Below, piece after piece: positions 45,112 through 53,495 of a stretch of DNA of 64,000 nucleotides; positions within the stretch are counted from its first letter, which is position 1; every line of letters starts with the position of its first letter. The stretch is taken from the NCBI RefSeq assembly GCF_011326735.1, contig NZ_JAANCN010000001.1, positions 186,001 to 250,000 on the forward strand, in the 5' to 3' direction. A program made the translations under genes and the position numbers. The stretch is from Phycicoccus endophyticus (GTDB lineage Bacteria > Actinomycetota > Actinomycetes > Actinomycetales > Dermatophilaceae). Below the pieces are notes generated by a model. The model was given only the letters and a program-made list of their open reading frames with translations, did no database searches and was not told the DNA's origin.

Positions 45112-46029
45112 GTGGCCGAGCACCGAAACCCTTCCCCCCGCGACCGGGGGGGTGAGCGGCCCCGGCGAGCCGCCGGCCCGCGCACCGGGCGACGTCGCGA
45201 CGAGCGCGGGGGGCGGCCGGGCGGGGAGCGCCCGGCAGCGGAGCGAGCCGGCGTCGCGCCGCGGGGCGGAAGCCGGCTCGCGGCCAAGGGGCCGCGGCTG
45301 CCGGAGCCACGCGTCCCCGAGGAGGTCACCGGACGCGAGCTGGACCGCGCGGTGCACCACCAGCTGCGCACGCTCTCGAAGGAGAACGCCGACGGGGTGG
45401 CCAAGCACCTCGTCATGGTGTCGGTGATGCTCGAGGCCGACGAGCTGGACGCCGCGCTGGCGCACGCCGAGACGGCGGTTCGCCGCGCGGGGCGCGTCCC
45501 GGCCGCGCGGGAGGCCCTGGGCATGGTGGCGTACCGACGTGGGGACTTCGCCCGGGCCCTGACCGAGTTCCGTACCGTGCGGCGGCTTAGTGGCTCCGAA
45601 CACCTGCTGCCGCTCATGGTCGACTGTGAACGCGGGCTCGGGCGACACACGCGTGCCCTGGAGCTCGCCTCCTCGCCGCAGGCTCGAGCGCTGACCGGCG
45701 CCGAGGCGCTCGAGCTGGCGATCGTCGTCTCCGGGGTGCGCCGGGACCTCGGACAGCTCGACGCCGCCCTCCTGGCCCTCCAGCTGCCGGCGTTGACGCG
45801 GCGGGGGGGTGCGGGCGTCCACCGGCTCCAGTACGCCTACGCGGACACCCTCCTCGAGCTGGGGCGGGTGGACGAGGCACGGGACTGGTTCCAGCGGGCC
45901 CTCGACGGTGACACCGACGACGAGACGGACGCCGCGGAGCGGCTCGAGGAGCTCGACGGCGTGGTCGTGGAGGACCTCGGCGAGGGAGCCGAGGAGCCCA
46001 CCGCCGACGAGGGCGACGGTCCTCGATGA
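45112..46029 (+). CDS. TPR protein with basic disordered N-terminus
   Basis: 305 aa. The first about 70 residues are Arg/Gly/Pro-rich (RRAAGPRTGRRRDERGGRPG), presumably disordered and nucleic-acid-like. Then three to four tetratricopeptide helical pairs (VSVMLEADELDAALAHAETA, GMVAYRRGDFARALTEFRTV, YADTLLELGRVDEARDWFQR) and an acidic tail. It corresponds by position to Rv1691, upstream of the HAD phosphatase, tlyA and recN. TPRs mediate protein contacts; partner unknown. Last codons overlap the HAD gene start. Confidence 0.88.
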   Translation: MAEHRNPSPRDRGGERPRRAAGPRTGRRRDERGGRPGGERPAAERAGVAPRGGSRLAAKGPRLPEPRVPEEVTGRELDRAVHHQLRTLSKENADGVAKHLVMVSVMLEADELDAALAHAETAVRRAGRVPAAREALGMVAYRRGDFARALTEFRTVRRLSGSEHLLPLMVDCERGLGRHTRALELASSPQARALTGAEALELAIVVSGVRRDLGQLDAALLALQLPALTRRGGAGVHRLQYAYADTLLELGRVDEARDWFQRALDGDTDDETDAAERLEELDGVVVEDLGEGAEEPTADEGDGPR

Positions 46030-46970
46030 CCGCCCTCCTCGAGCGGTACGACGCGGTCGTCTGCGACCTCGACGGCGTCGTCTACCGGGGGACGGACGCC
46101 GTGCCGCACGCCGTGGAGACGCTGAGCGCGCTCTCGGCCCCGGTGGTCTACGCGACGAACAACGCCTCGCGCACCCCGGGGGCGGTCGCCAGTCATCTGC
46201 GCGAGCTCGGGTTGCGCCTCGGGTCGGCGGACGTCGTGACGAGCAGCCAGGCCGCCGCCTGGCTGCTGCATGAGCACGGGGTGAGCGAGGGGGGCATCGT
46301 GCTCGCAGTCGGCGGTGAGGGGGTGACGGTCGCGCTGAGCGAGGCCGGCTTCCGCGCGGTCCGGCGCCCGGAACCGGGGACGGGCGCCCCGGTCGCCGTC
46401 GTCCAGGGGTACGGGCGTGACGTCAGTGCCGCGGACCTGGCCGAGGTGGCGTACGCCGTCGCGGACGGGGCCACCTGGGTGGCGTCGAACACCGACCTCA
46501 CCCTACCGACCGAGCGCGGGACCGCCCCCGGCAACGGGGCACTCGTGGCAGCGGTCGCGGAGGCGGTGGGTCGTGGCCCCGACCTCGTCGCGGGCAAGCC
46601 GGAGCCGCCGCTCTACGCGCTGGCCGCGCACCGGCTCTCGACCGACACCGCGCGTGTGCTCGCGGTGGGCGACCGCCTCGTCACCGACGTCCTCGGGGCC
46701 CGGCGGGCCGGCACCGACTCGCTCCTCGTCCTCACCGGCGTCGACGACCTGGACGCGGTGCTCGCCGCGCCGGCCGACCACCGGCCGACGCTCCTCGCGC
46801 CCGACCTGCGCTGGCTGTGCGAGGACCCGGCCGCCGGTGAGCCGTCCCTGGAGGAGCTGGCCGCGGCCGTCCGGCGTGCGCACGAGGCACGCGACGCCGG
46901 AGAGGACGAGAGCGCCGCCCGGCTGGGCGAGGAGGCCCACCGACTGCTGGACCGGCTGGCCGACCGGTAG
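46026..46970 (+). CDS. HAD-IIA family phosphatase (glycerol-3-phosphate phosphatase type)
   Basis: 314 aa. HAD motif I VVCDLDGVVYRG (nucleophile Asp14, Asp16), motif II VVYATNNASRTP, Lys in AGKPEPPLYALAA and motif IV VGDRLVTDVLGARRAG. Cap C2 between. It matches Rv1692, reported to be glycerol-3-phosphate phosphatase; the activity here is inferred from synteny and family. ATG 46026 overlaps the TPR gene stop. Confidence 0.92.
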   Translation: MTALLERYDAVVCDLDGVVYRGTDAVPHAVETLSALSAPVVYATNNASRTPGAVASHLRELGLRLGSADVVTSSQAAAWLLHEHGVSEGGIVLAVGGEGVTVALSEAGFRAVRRPEPGTGAPVAVVQGYGRDVSAADLAEVAYAVADGATWVASNTDLTLPTERGTAPGNGALVAAVAEAVGRGPDLVAGKPEPPLYALAAHRLSTDTARVLAVGDRLVTDVLGARRAGTDSLLVLTGVDDLDAVLAAPADHRPTLLAPDLRWLCEDPAAGEPSLEELAAAVRRAHEARDAGEDESAARLGEEAHRLLDRLADR

Positions 46971-47013
46971 CGTGGCAGTGGCCGGTGGCGTCCGGCCCGA
47001 AGGAGGAGGTCCC

Positions 47014-47757
47014 ATGGTCAAGCGCTCCATCCGCGCCTACGTCGAGCTCGCCGCCGGGCTCGGCGAGACGACGCGCGCCCGGGCGGTCGAGGCGGCACAG
47101 CAGCTCGTCGCCTTCGCCGGGTCGAGCGGGTCGCCCTCGGCGGTGACGGCACAGGTCGAACGGGTCGCCGGTGAGCTGCTCAGCACTGCCGAGCGCAACC
47201 GGACCCAGCTGACGGGGCTCATCGAGCGCGAGGTGGACGCCGCGGTGCAGCGCCTCGACGCCGCGCGCCTGCGTGCCGACGTGCAGTCCCTCGCGGCCCG
47301 GGTCGCAGCCCTGGCAGCCCAGCTCGAGGAGGTGGGGCGCTCTGCGGGGACGCGCAGCTCTGAACGGAGCCGGTCCGCGGTGCCTGCACCGGATGCCGGA
47401 GCGCCCGCGGGCGTGACGTCGTCCTCGGCGACGGTGATGCCGGTGGCGAGCACCCCCGCGCCCAAGGCCCCCGCGAAGACGTCGGGCGCGAGGAAGGCGC
47501 CGGCCAAGAAGTCCGCGGCGGCGAAGACCTCGGCGGCGAAGACCCCCGCGAAGACGTCGGGCGCGAAGAAGGCGCCGGCCAAGAAGTCCGCGGCGACGAA
47601 GACCTCGTCGACGAAGACTGCGGCGGCGAAGACCTCCGCGACGAGGTCCGGCGCGAAGAAGGCGACGGCCAAGAAGTCTCCGGCGGCGAAGACCTCGGCG
47701 GCGAAGACGCCCGCGAAGAGGTCCACAGCGCCCGCGACCCGCAAGGGCAGCTCGTGA
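47014..47757 (+). CDS. Helical protein with histone-H1-like Lys/Ala tail
   Basis: 247 aa. Residues 1-115 are a helical, phasin-like coiled coil (RSIRAYVELAAGLGETTRAR; VQSLAARVAALAAQLEEVGR). Residues about 150-247 are a low-complexity tail of Lys, Ala, Pro, Ser, Thr with units such as AKTSGAKKAPAKKSAAAKTS, encoded by DNA direct repeats of 75 and 90 bp. The tail resembles the H1-like tail of mycobacterial HupB and of AlgP/PhaF, suggesting DNA or polyanion binding. Strong GGAGGAGG before ATG 47014. It has no exact counterpart in the M. tuberculosis order that I recall. Confidence 0.85.
   Translation: MVKRSIRAYVELAAGLGETTRARAVEAAQQLVAFAGSSGSPSAVTAQVERVAGELLSTAERNRTQLTGLIEREVDAAVQRLDAARLRADVQSLAARVAALAAQLEEVGRSAGTRSSERSRSAVPAPDAGAPAGVTSSSATVMPVASTPAPKAPAKTSGARKAPAKKSAAAKTSAAKTPAKTSGAKKAPAKKSAATKTSSTKTAAAKTSATRSGAKKATAKKSPAAKTSAAKTPAKRSTAPATRKGSS
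47470..47735 (+). repeat. In-frame direct repeats encoding the Lys/Ala tail
   Basis: Three near copies of a unit containing GCGCGAAGAAGGCG (starting 47486, 47561, 47651), spaced 75 and 90 bp, both multiples of 3. Copy-number change would keep the frame. Confidence 0.85.
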
Positions 47758-47918
47758 GCGACCAGCCCGAGGACCGTCCGGAGACCGGCGACCTCGTCAT
47801 CGACTCCGCGCTCGCCGAGCTCGCCGCGTCGCCGGAGGTCGACCTCGACGCCCAGCTCGCCGCGGGCGAGGAGGTCCAGCGCACCCTGCGCTCGCGTCTC
47901 GGTGACCTCGGAGACTGA
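47754..47918 (+). CDS. Small acidic conserved protein (54 aa)
   Basis: GTG 47754 overlaps the preceding stop; reads MSDQPEDRPETGDLVIDSAL then AELAASPEVDLDAQLAAGEE and VQRTLRSRLGDLGD. Position and size match Rv1693, a short conserved protein between the HAD phosphatase and tlyA. It overlaps tlyA by 17 nt. Function unknown. Confidence 0.75.
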   Translation: MSDQPEDRPETGDLVIDSALAELAASPEVDLDAQLAAGEEVQRTLRSRLGDLGD

Positions 47919-48735
47919 CATCGCGCGGCTCGACGCCGAGCTGGTGCGCCGGGGGATGGCCCGCTCCCGAGGCGACGCCCGCGACCTCGTGCGCACGGGC
48001 CTGGTCCGGGTCGCCGGGGTCGCCGCGCGCAAGCCGTCCCAGGCCGTCGACGCCGATACCGACCTCGCGGTCGACGACGCGGCCCCCCGGTGGGTCGGGC
48101 GGGCGGCGCACAAGCTCCTCGCGGCCCTGGACCACTGGGCGCCGCGAGGGCTCACCGCGCAGGACCGCCGGTGTGTCGACGTCGGGGCCTCCACCGGCGG
48201 CTTCACCGAGGTCCTGCTCGCCCGAGGGGCCCGCCGCGTGGTCGCCGTGGACGTCGGGCACGGCCAGCTCGTGCCCACCCTCGCCGCCGACCCGCGGGTC
48301 GAGGACCGCTCCGGCACGAGCATCCGGGGGCTGCGGGCCGCCGACGTCGGTGGCCCCGCGGACCTCGTCGTCGCCGACCTGTCGTTCATCTCGCTCACGC
48401 TCGTGGCGAGCGACCTGGCCGGGCTGCTCGACGAGGGCGGCGACCTGCTCGTCCTCGTCAAGCCACAGTTCGAGGTGGGCAGGGCGCGGCTGGCCTCGAG
48501 CGGAGTGGTGCGCGAGCCCGCCGAGCGCGCCGCGGCGGTCGAGAGGGTCATCGCCGCCCTCGAGGCCACGGGCGTGGCGGTGCACGGCCTCATCCCGAGC
48601 CCGATCAGCGGCGGCGCCGGCAACGCCGAGTACCTCGTGTGGGCCCGCCGAGCGGCATCGGGGAGAATGAGCCCGGACGAGGTCGCCGCAGCCGTGCGGG
48701 CGGCCACCGCGCGGCCCCCGGGAGGACGAGAATGA
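47902..48735 (+). CDS. tlyA: 16S/23S rRNA 2'-O-methyltransferase TlyA
   Basis: Methylates C1409 (16S) and C1920 (23S) riboses in mycobacteria, which makes ribosomes capreomycin-sensitive. 277 aa: N-terminal S4 domain (ARLDAELVRRGMARSRGDAR) and FtsJ-like domain with SAM motif VDVGASTGGFTEVLLARGAR, VAVDVGHGQL, DLSFISL and catalytic Lys in VKPQFEVG. GTG 47902 lies inside the preceding small ORF. nadK overlaps the stop. Confidence 0.96.
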   Translation: MTSETDIARLDAELVRRGMARSRGDARDLVRTGLVRVAGVAARKPSQAVDADTDLAVDDAAPRWVGRAAHKLLAALDHWAPRGLTAQDRRCVDVGASTGGFTEVLLARGARRVVAVDVGHGQLVPTLAADPRVEDRSGTSIRGLRAADVGGPADLVVADLSFISLTLVASDLAGLLDEGGDLLVLVKPQFEVGRARLASSGVVREPAERAAAVERVIAALEATGVAVHGLIPSPISGGAGNAEYLVWARRAASGRMSPDEVAAAVRAATARPPGGRE

Positions 48736-49667
48736 CGAGCCCGTCCCGCCGCGTGCTCCTCGTCACCCATGCCACCCGTCCCGACGCCCAGGAGCTGGCC
48801 GCTGCGGTCGCCTCCCGGCTGCTGTCCTCGGGGATCGGCGTGTGCGCCCCGCTGGCCGACCTCGAGGACACGCCCCTGGGCGCCGTCGAGGGTGTCGGCG
48901 GGGTCGACGAGCGCGCCGACGGCATCGACTGCGAGCTCGTGTGCGTGCTCGGCGGCGACGGCACGATCCTGCGGGGCGCGGAGCTCTCCCGGGGCTCGGG
49001 GGCTCCGCTGCTCGGGGTCAACCTGGGCCACGTGGGCTTCCTCGCCGAGGCCGAGCGCGAGGACCTCGACGCCACGGTCGAGCGCATCTGTGCACGCGAC
49101 TACCGGGTCGAGGAGAGGATGACCCTCGACGTGCGCGCCCGGCGAGGGGGCGAGCTCGTCTTCTCCTCGTGGGCGCTCAACGAGGTGAGCGTCGAGAAGG
49201 CCGCACGCGAGCGGATGCTCGAGCTCACCGTCGAGATCGGCGGCCGCCCGCTGTCGACCTGGGGCTGCGACGGGGTCGTCGTCGCCACCCCGACCGGGTC
49301 GACCGCCTACGCCTTCTCGGCGGGCGGGCCGGTCGTGTGGCCCGACGTCGAGGCGCTGCTCGTCGTCCCGATCAGTGCCCACGCGCTCTTCGCCCGCCCT
49401 GTCCTCGTCGGTCCCGAGACGCACGTCGCCCTCCAGCTGCTGCCGGACAGCGACGCCGAGGCCGTTCTGTGGTGCGACGGGCGCCGAGCCGTCGCCCTCC
49501 CGCCGGGGGCCCAGGTCGAGGTCGAGCGCTCCGGACAGCCGGTCCGGCTCGCCCGGCTGTCCGACGGGGGCTTCACCGACCGCCTCGTCGAGAAGTTCCA
49601 CCTCCCCGTCCACGGGTGGCGAGGTGGGGCGCGCTCCCAGCGGCCCGGGGAGGGGCCCACGCGGTGA
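48732..49667 (+). CDS. nadK: NAD kinase
   Basis: Makes NADP from NAD with ATP or polyphosphate; 311 aa. GGDGT motif in CVLGGDGTILRGAEL, NLGHVGFLAE, NEVSVEK, and the Gly-rich DGVVVATPTGSTAYAFSAGG with the NAD-contacting Ser/Thr. ATG 48732 overlaps tlyA (ATGA); recN overlaps the end. Confidence 0.97.
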   Translation: MTSPSRRVLLVTHATRPDAQELAAAVASRLLSSGIGVCAPLADLEDTPLGAVEGVGGVDERADGIDCELVCVLGGDGTILRGAELSRGSGAPLLGVNLGHVGFLAEAEREDLDATVERICARDYRVEERMTLDVRARRGGELVFSSWALNEVSVEKAARERMLELTVEIGGRPLSTWGCDGVVVATPTGSTAYAFSAGGPVVWPDVEALLVVPISAHALFARPVLVGPETHVALQLLPDSDAEAVLWCDGRRAVALPPGAQVEVERSGQPVRLARLSDGGFTDRLVEKFHLPVHGWRGGARSQRPGEGPTR

Positions 49668-51349
49668 TCGAGGAGATCCGCATCCGCGACCTCGGGGTCA
49701 TCGACGAGGCCGTCCTGCCTCTCCACCCCGGGCTGACGGTGCTCACCGGCGAGACCGGAGCCGGCAAGACGATGGTCGTCACCGGGCTGGGGCTGCTGCT
49801 CGGGGGCCGGGGGGACTCGGGCCTGGTGCGCGCCGGCGCCCGGCGCACCGTCGTCGAGGGTGTGCTCGACCTGCCCGCCGGACATCCGGCGCTCGTCCGC
49901 GCCGAGGAGGCCGGGGCCGACACCGGCGACGGGCTCGTCCTGGTCCGCACGGTGGGCGCCGACGGTCGCTCGCGGGCCCACGTGGGCGGGCGGGCGGCGC
50001 CCGTCGGGGTCCTCGGCGACCTCGCCGAGCACCTCGTCGCCGTCCACGGCCAGGCCGACCAGTGGCGGCTGCGACGGACCGAGGAGCACCGCGAGGTGCT
50101 CGACGCCTTCGGCGGCCCCGAGGTGGCCGAGGCCCTGGCGACCTACCGGGCGGTGCACGCCGAGCTGCAGGAGACCGAGGCCGAGCTCGCCGACCTGCGC
50201 ACCGCCGCGGAGGCCCGCGCCCGGGAGGCCGAGAGCCTCCGGCTCGGTCTCGAGCGCATCGAGGCCGTCGACCCGGCACCGGCCGAGGACGCGCTGCTGC
50301 GGGCCGAGTCCGACCGTCTCGGACACGCCGAGGAGCTGCGTGCGGCCGCGGGCGCGGCGCACACCGTGCTGCACGGCTCCGAGGACGACGTCACCGGTGG
50401 CGGCACCCTCGAGGCGCTCGCGCAGGTCTCCGCCGGGCTCATGGCCGCGGCATCCACCGACCCGGCCCTCGCCGGGCTCGTCTCCCGGGTCGACGAGATC
50501 CGCTACCTGGCCGCGGACGTGGCCGCGGACCTCGGCTCCTACCTGGCCGACCTCGACGTCGACCCGGCCCGGCTGGACCAGGTCGAGCAGCGGCGCGCGC
50601 GGCTGACCGAGCTGACCCGTCTCTACGGGCCGACCGTCGAGGACGTCCTCGCCTGGGCGGGGACCGCCGCGGCCCGGGTCGCCGAGCTCGAGGGCACCGG
50701 CGACCGCATCGAGGAGCTGGCGGAGCGGGTCGCAGCCCTCTCGACGAGACGCGCGCACGCCGCCTCCACCCTCACCGAGCGCCGCCGAGCGGCGGCCGTC
50801 GCTCTCGGGGAGCGGATCACCGCGGAGCTCGGGCACCTCGCCATGGGGACGGCCACCGTCTCGGTGGCCGTCGAGGACGCCGGCCGGTTCGGCGCCGACG
50901 GTGCCGACACCGTCGAGGTCCGGTTGGCGCCCGGACCCGGCGCTCCGGCACGGTCGGTCACCCGGGCGGCCTCGGGAGGCGAGCTGTCGCGGGTGATGCT
51001 CGCGGTCGAGGTGGCGACGAGCGAGGCCGGCCCCGCCGTGCCGACCTTCGTCTTCGACGAGGTCGACGCCGGAGTGGGCGGGCGTGCCGCCCTCGACGTC
51101 GGGGCCCGGCTGGCCGCGCTGGCCCGGCACGCCCAGGTCGTCGTCGTCACCCACCTCGCCCAGGTCGCGGCGCACGCCGACCGCCACCTCGTCGTCGAGC
51201 GGGCCGACGACGGCCACGTCACCCGCAGCATGGTCCGCGAGGCGACGGGAGAGGAGCGGGTCGCCGAGCTCGCGCGGATGCTCGGCGGGTCGGGCACCGA
51301 GGCAGCCCTCGAGCACGCGCGCGACCTGCTCGGTCGCGCCCGGGCCTGA
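49664..51349 (+). CDS. recN: DNA repair protein RecN
   Basis: SMC-like ATPase acting in double-strand-break repair. 561 aa: Walker A LTGETGAGKT (Lys35), long coiled-coil arms (about 150-370), signature ASGGELSRVMLAVEV, Walker B TFVFDEVDAGVGG and H-loop VVVVTHLAQVAAHAD. GTG 49664 overlaps nadK. The tlyA-nadK-recN order is conserved in actinobacteria. Expect LexA control in relatives; no SOS box is visible since there is no intergenic space. Confidence 0.97.
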   Translation: MIEEIRIRDLGVIDEAVLPLHPGLTVLTGETGAGKTMVVTGLGLLLGGRGDSGLVRAGARRTVVEGVLDLPAGHPALVRAEEAGADTGDGLVLVRTVGADGRSRAHVGGRAAPVGVLGDLAEHLVAVHGQADQWRLRRTEEHREVLDAFGGPEVAEALATYRAVHAELQETEAELADLRTAAEARAREAESLRLGLERIEAVDPAPAEDALLRAESDRLGHAEELRAAAGAAHTVLHGSEDDVTGGGTLEALAQVSAGLMAAASTDPALAGLVSRVDEIRYLAADVAADLGSYLADLDVDPARLDQVEQRRARLTELTRLYGPTVEDVLAWAGTAAARVAELEGTGDRIEELAERVAALSTRRAHAASTLTERRRAAAVALGERITAELGHLAMGTATVSVAVEDAGRFGADGADTVEVRLAPGPGAPARSVTRAASGGELSRVMLAVEVATSEAGPAVPTFVFDEVDAGVGGRAALDVGARLAALARHAQVVVVTHLAQVAAHADRHLVVERADDGHVTRSMVREATGEERVAELARMLGGSGTEAALEHARDLLGRARA

Positions 51350-51359
51350 CCGGTCGTGG

Positions 51360-51365
51360 CACGAT
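51360..51365 (+). promoter_or_regulatory. -10-like CACGAT of steA (leaderless start)
   Basis: CACGAT ends 7 nt before ATG 51373; there is no Shine-Dalgarno. It marks a possible promoter for the steA-to-GT4 group after recN. Confidence 0.4.
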
Positions 51366-51372
51366 GGTGCAG

Positions 51373-52545
51373 ATGTCCATCCGTCTCCCGAGCCGTCGTG
51401 ACCCCACCGAAGGGTGCTCCGGGCCCGCTCGCGTCGACCGACGGACCAAGAACCTCACCAAGCGCCTCAGGCCCGGGGACGTCGCGGTCATCGACCACAC
51501 CGACATCGACCGGGTGAGCGCCGAGGCGCTCGTCGCGTGCCGTCCGGCGGCGGTCGTCAACGCTGCCGCCTCGACCTCCGGGCGCTACCCGAACCTCGGC
51601 CCGGAGATCATCGTCGCCGCCGGCATCCCGCTGCTCGACCGGGCCGGCCCCGAGGTGATGGAGCTCAAGGACGGGACCACCGTCCGCGTCGAGGACGGAG
51701 GGTTGCTGCGCGGCTCGACACCGGTGGGCGCCGGCCGGCTGCTCGACGCCGACGCGATCCAGGAGGCGATGACCCTGGCGCGTGCCGGGCTGTCGGCCGA
51801 GATCGAGGCGTTCGCCGAGAACACGATGGACTACCTGCGCCGCGAGCGCGAGCTGCTCTTCGACGGGGTGGGGGTCCCCGACATCCGCACGGAGATCGAC
51901 GGCCGCCACGTCCTCATCGTCGTCCGGGGGTACCACTACAAGGAGGACCTCGAGACGCTGCGGGCCTACATCCGGGAGTACAAGCCGGTCCTCATCGGGG
52001 TCGACGGCGGCGCCGACGCGCTCATCGAGGCGCGGCACACCCCGGACCTCATCGTCGGTGACATGGACTCGGTCTCGGACGCGGCGCTGCGCTGCGGCGC
52101 GGAGATCGTCGTCCACGCCTACCGGGACGGCAACGCACCGGGGGTGGCCCGGGTGCGAGCCCTCGGTGTCGACCCCGTGGTCTTCCCCGCGACGGGCACC
52201 AGCGAGGACGTCGCCATGCTCCTCGCCGACGACAAGGGGGCCTCGCTCATCGTCGCCGTCGGAACCCACGTGACGCTCGTGGAGTTCCTCGACAAGGGGC
52301 GCTCGGGGATGGCCAGCACCTTCCTCACCCGGCTGCGGGTCGGAGGCAAGCTCGTCGATGCCAAGGGTGTCAGCCGGCTCTACCGCACCCGCATCTCGTC
52401 GCTGAGCATCGCCTTGATGCTCCTCGTCGGGCTGCTCGCGCTCGGGGCCGCCCTGTGGTCCACCGCCGGGGGCCGCGCCATGCTCGAGGTCCTCGCGGCC
52501 TGGGCCGACGACCTGGGGACCGCCCTCGAAGGAGTGTTCGGGTGA
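51373..52545 (+). CDS. steA: Cytokinetic/envelope protein SteA
   Basis: 390 aa, homologue of Rv1697 and corynebacterial SteA, which acts with SteB at the division septum. N-terminal region KRLRPGDVAVIDHTDIDRVS and AVVNAAASTSGRYPNLGP, a thiamine-pyrophosphokinase-like Rossmann core with LIGVDGGADALIEARHTPDL and IVGDMDSVSD, and one C-terminal membrane helix (about 340-362, SLSIALMLLVGLLALGAAL). ATG 51373 fits a leaderless start; ATG 51364 is an alternative. Its stop overlaps steB. Confidence 0.92.
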   Translation: MSIRLPSRRDPTEGCSGPARVDRRTKNLTKRLRPGDVAVIDHTDIDRVSAEALVACRPAAVVNAAASTSGRYPNLGPEIIVAAGIPLLDRAGPEVMELKDGTTVRVEDGGLLRGSTPVGAGRLLDADAIQEAMTLARAGLSAEIEAFAENTMDYLRRERELLFDGVGVPDIRTEIDGRHVLIVVRGYHYKEDLETLRAYIREYKPVLIGVDGGADALIEARHTPDLIVGDMDSVSDAALRCGAEIVVHAYRDGNAPGVARVRALGVDPVVFPATGTSEDVAMLLADDKGASLIVAVGTHVTLVEFLDKGRSGMASTFLTRLRVGGKLVDAKGVSRLYRTRISSLSIALMLLVGLLALGAALWSTAGGRAMLEVLAAWADDLGTALEGVFG

Positions 52546-53495
52546 TCGACTTCCGCTACCACCTCGTCTCCATCGTCTCGATCTTCCTCGCGCTCGCGGT
52601 GGGGATCGTGCTCGGGGCGGGGCCGCTCAAGGGCGAGATCGGCTCCACCCTGCAGAACGAGGTGGCCGGGCTGCGCGAGGACAAGGCCCAGCTGAACGAC
52701 GAGCTCGCCGACGCCGACACCGAGGCCGAGGCGCGCAGCTCCTTCCTCGACGCGGTCTCCGGACGCGTGGTCGGCGGGTCGCTGACCGCGCGCTCGGTCG
52801 CGCTCGTCGTGCTGCCCGGCGCCGACGCGTCCGTCAGCGAGGCCGTCACCGACATGCTCGGCACCGCCGGAGCCACGGTCTCCTCGACGACGTCGGTCGG
52901 CGAGGACTGGGTGACGACGGACGAGGCCACCGCCGGCGCCCGGGACCGGGCCGTCGAGGAGGTCACTGCGCAGACCGGCGTCGAGACGACCGGCGACTCG
53001 AGCGACCCGCGGGACGTGCTGCTCGCCCGGCTGCTCACCCGCACCGCGCCCGCCGGCGACAGCGGGCCGGACGACGCGACCGCCCGGGAGGGCCTCCAGA
53101 CGCTCGCGGACGACGGGCTGATCTCCCTCGACGCGCCCGACTTCACGCGGGCCGACCTGGTCGTCGTCGTCGCGGGCACCGTCTCCGACGGTGACGAGGC
53201 CGCGCAGACCGAGACCGCGCAGCGGTGGGTGGCTCTCGCGCAGGCACTAGACGACGCCTCCCGGGGCGTCGTGCTCGCGGCGGACCTCGACGGCGAAGGC
53301 GACGGCGTCTCGGTGCTGGCCAGCCTGCGGGACTCCTCCACGGCGGACGCGGTCTCCTCCGTCGACGACACCGGGGACCCGATGGGCCAGGCGAGCGTGG
53401 TGTACGCACTCGTCGAGCAGGACGGTGGAGGCGCCGGGCAGTACGGGCTGGGTCCGGGCACGGACGCGGCGTTCGCCCCGGTACCGCAGTCGTGA
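52542..53495 (+). CDS. steB: SteB/MctB-like membrane-anchored envelope protein
   Basis: 317 aa, one N-terminal membrane helix right at the start (MIDFRYHLVSIVSIFLALAV), then a coiled coil (QNEVAGLREDKAQLNDELAD) and an extracytoplasmic alpha/beta domain. Matches Rv1698, named MctB for copper resistance in mycobacteria, and SteB in corynebacteria. No Cys/Met metal cluster is evident here, so the envelope role fits better. GTG 52542 overlaps steA; the stop overlaps the next gene. Confidence 0.9.
   Translation: MIDFRYHLVSIVSIFLALAVGIVLGAGPLKGEIGSTLQNEVAGLREDKAQLNDELADADTEAEARSSFLDAVSGRVVGGSLTARSVALVVLPGADASVSEAVTDMLGTAGATVSSTTSVGEDWVTTDEATAGARDRAVEEVTAQTGVETTGDSSDPRDVLLARLLTRTAPAGDSGPDDATAREGLQTLADDGLISLDAPDFTRADLVVVVAGTVSDGDEAAQTETAQRWVALAQALDDASRGVVLAADLDGEGDGVSVLASLRDSSTADAVSSVDDTGDPMGQASVVYALVEQDGGGAGQYGLGPGTDAAFAPVPQS

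Noticed and set aside
44850-46000. Open frames running across 5S rRNA and antisense to the TPR gene
   Set aside because: They overlap a structural RNA and a gene with clear TPR pattern; composition is that of shadows.
47470-47735. CRISPR or tandem-repeat array
   Set aside because: The repeats are in frame with an ORF, spacers are not unique, and the units encode a Lys/Ala-rich protein tail.
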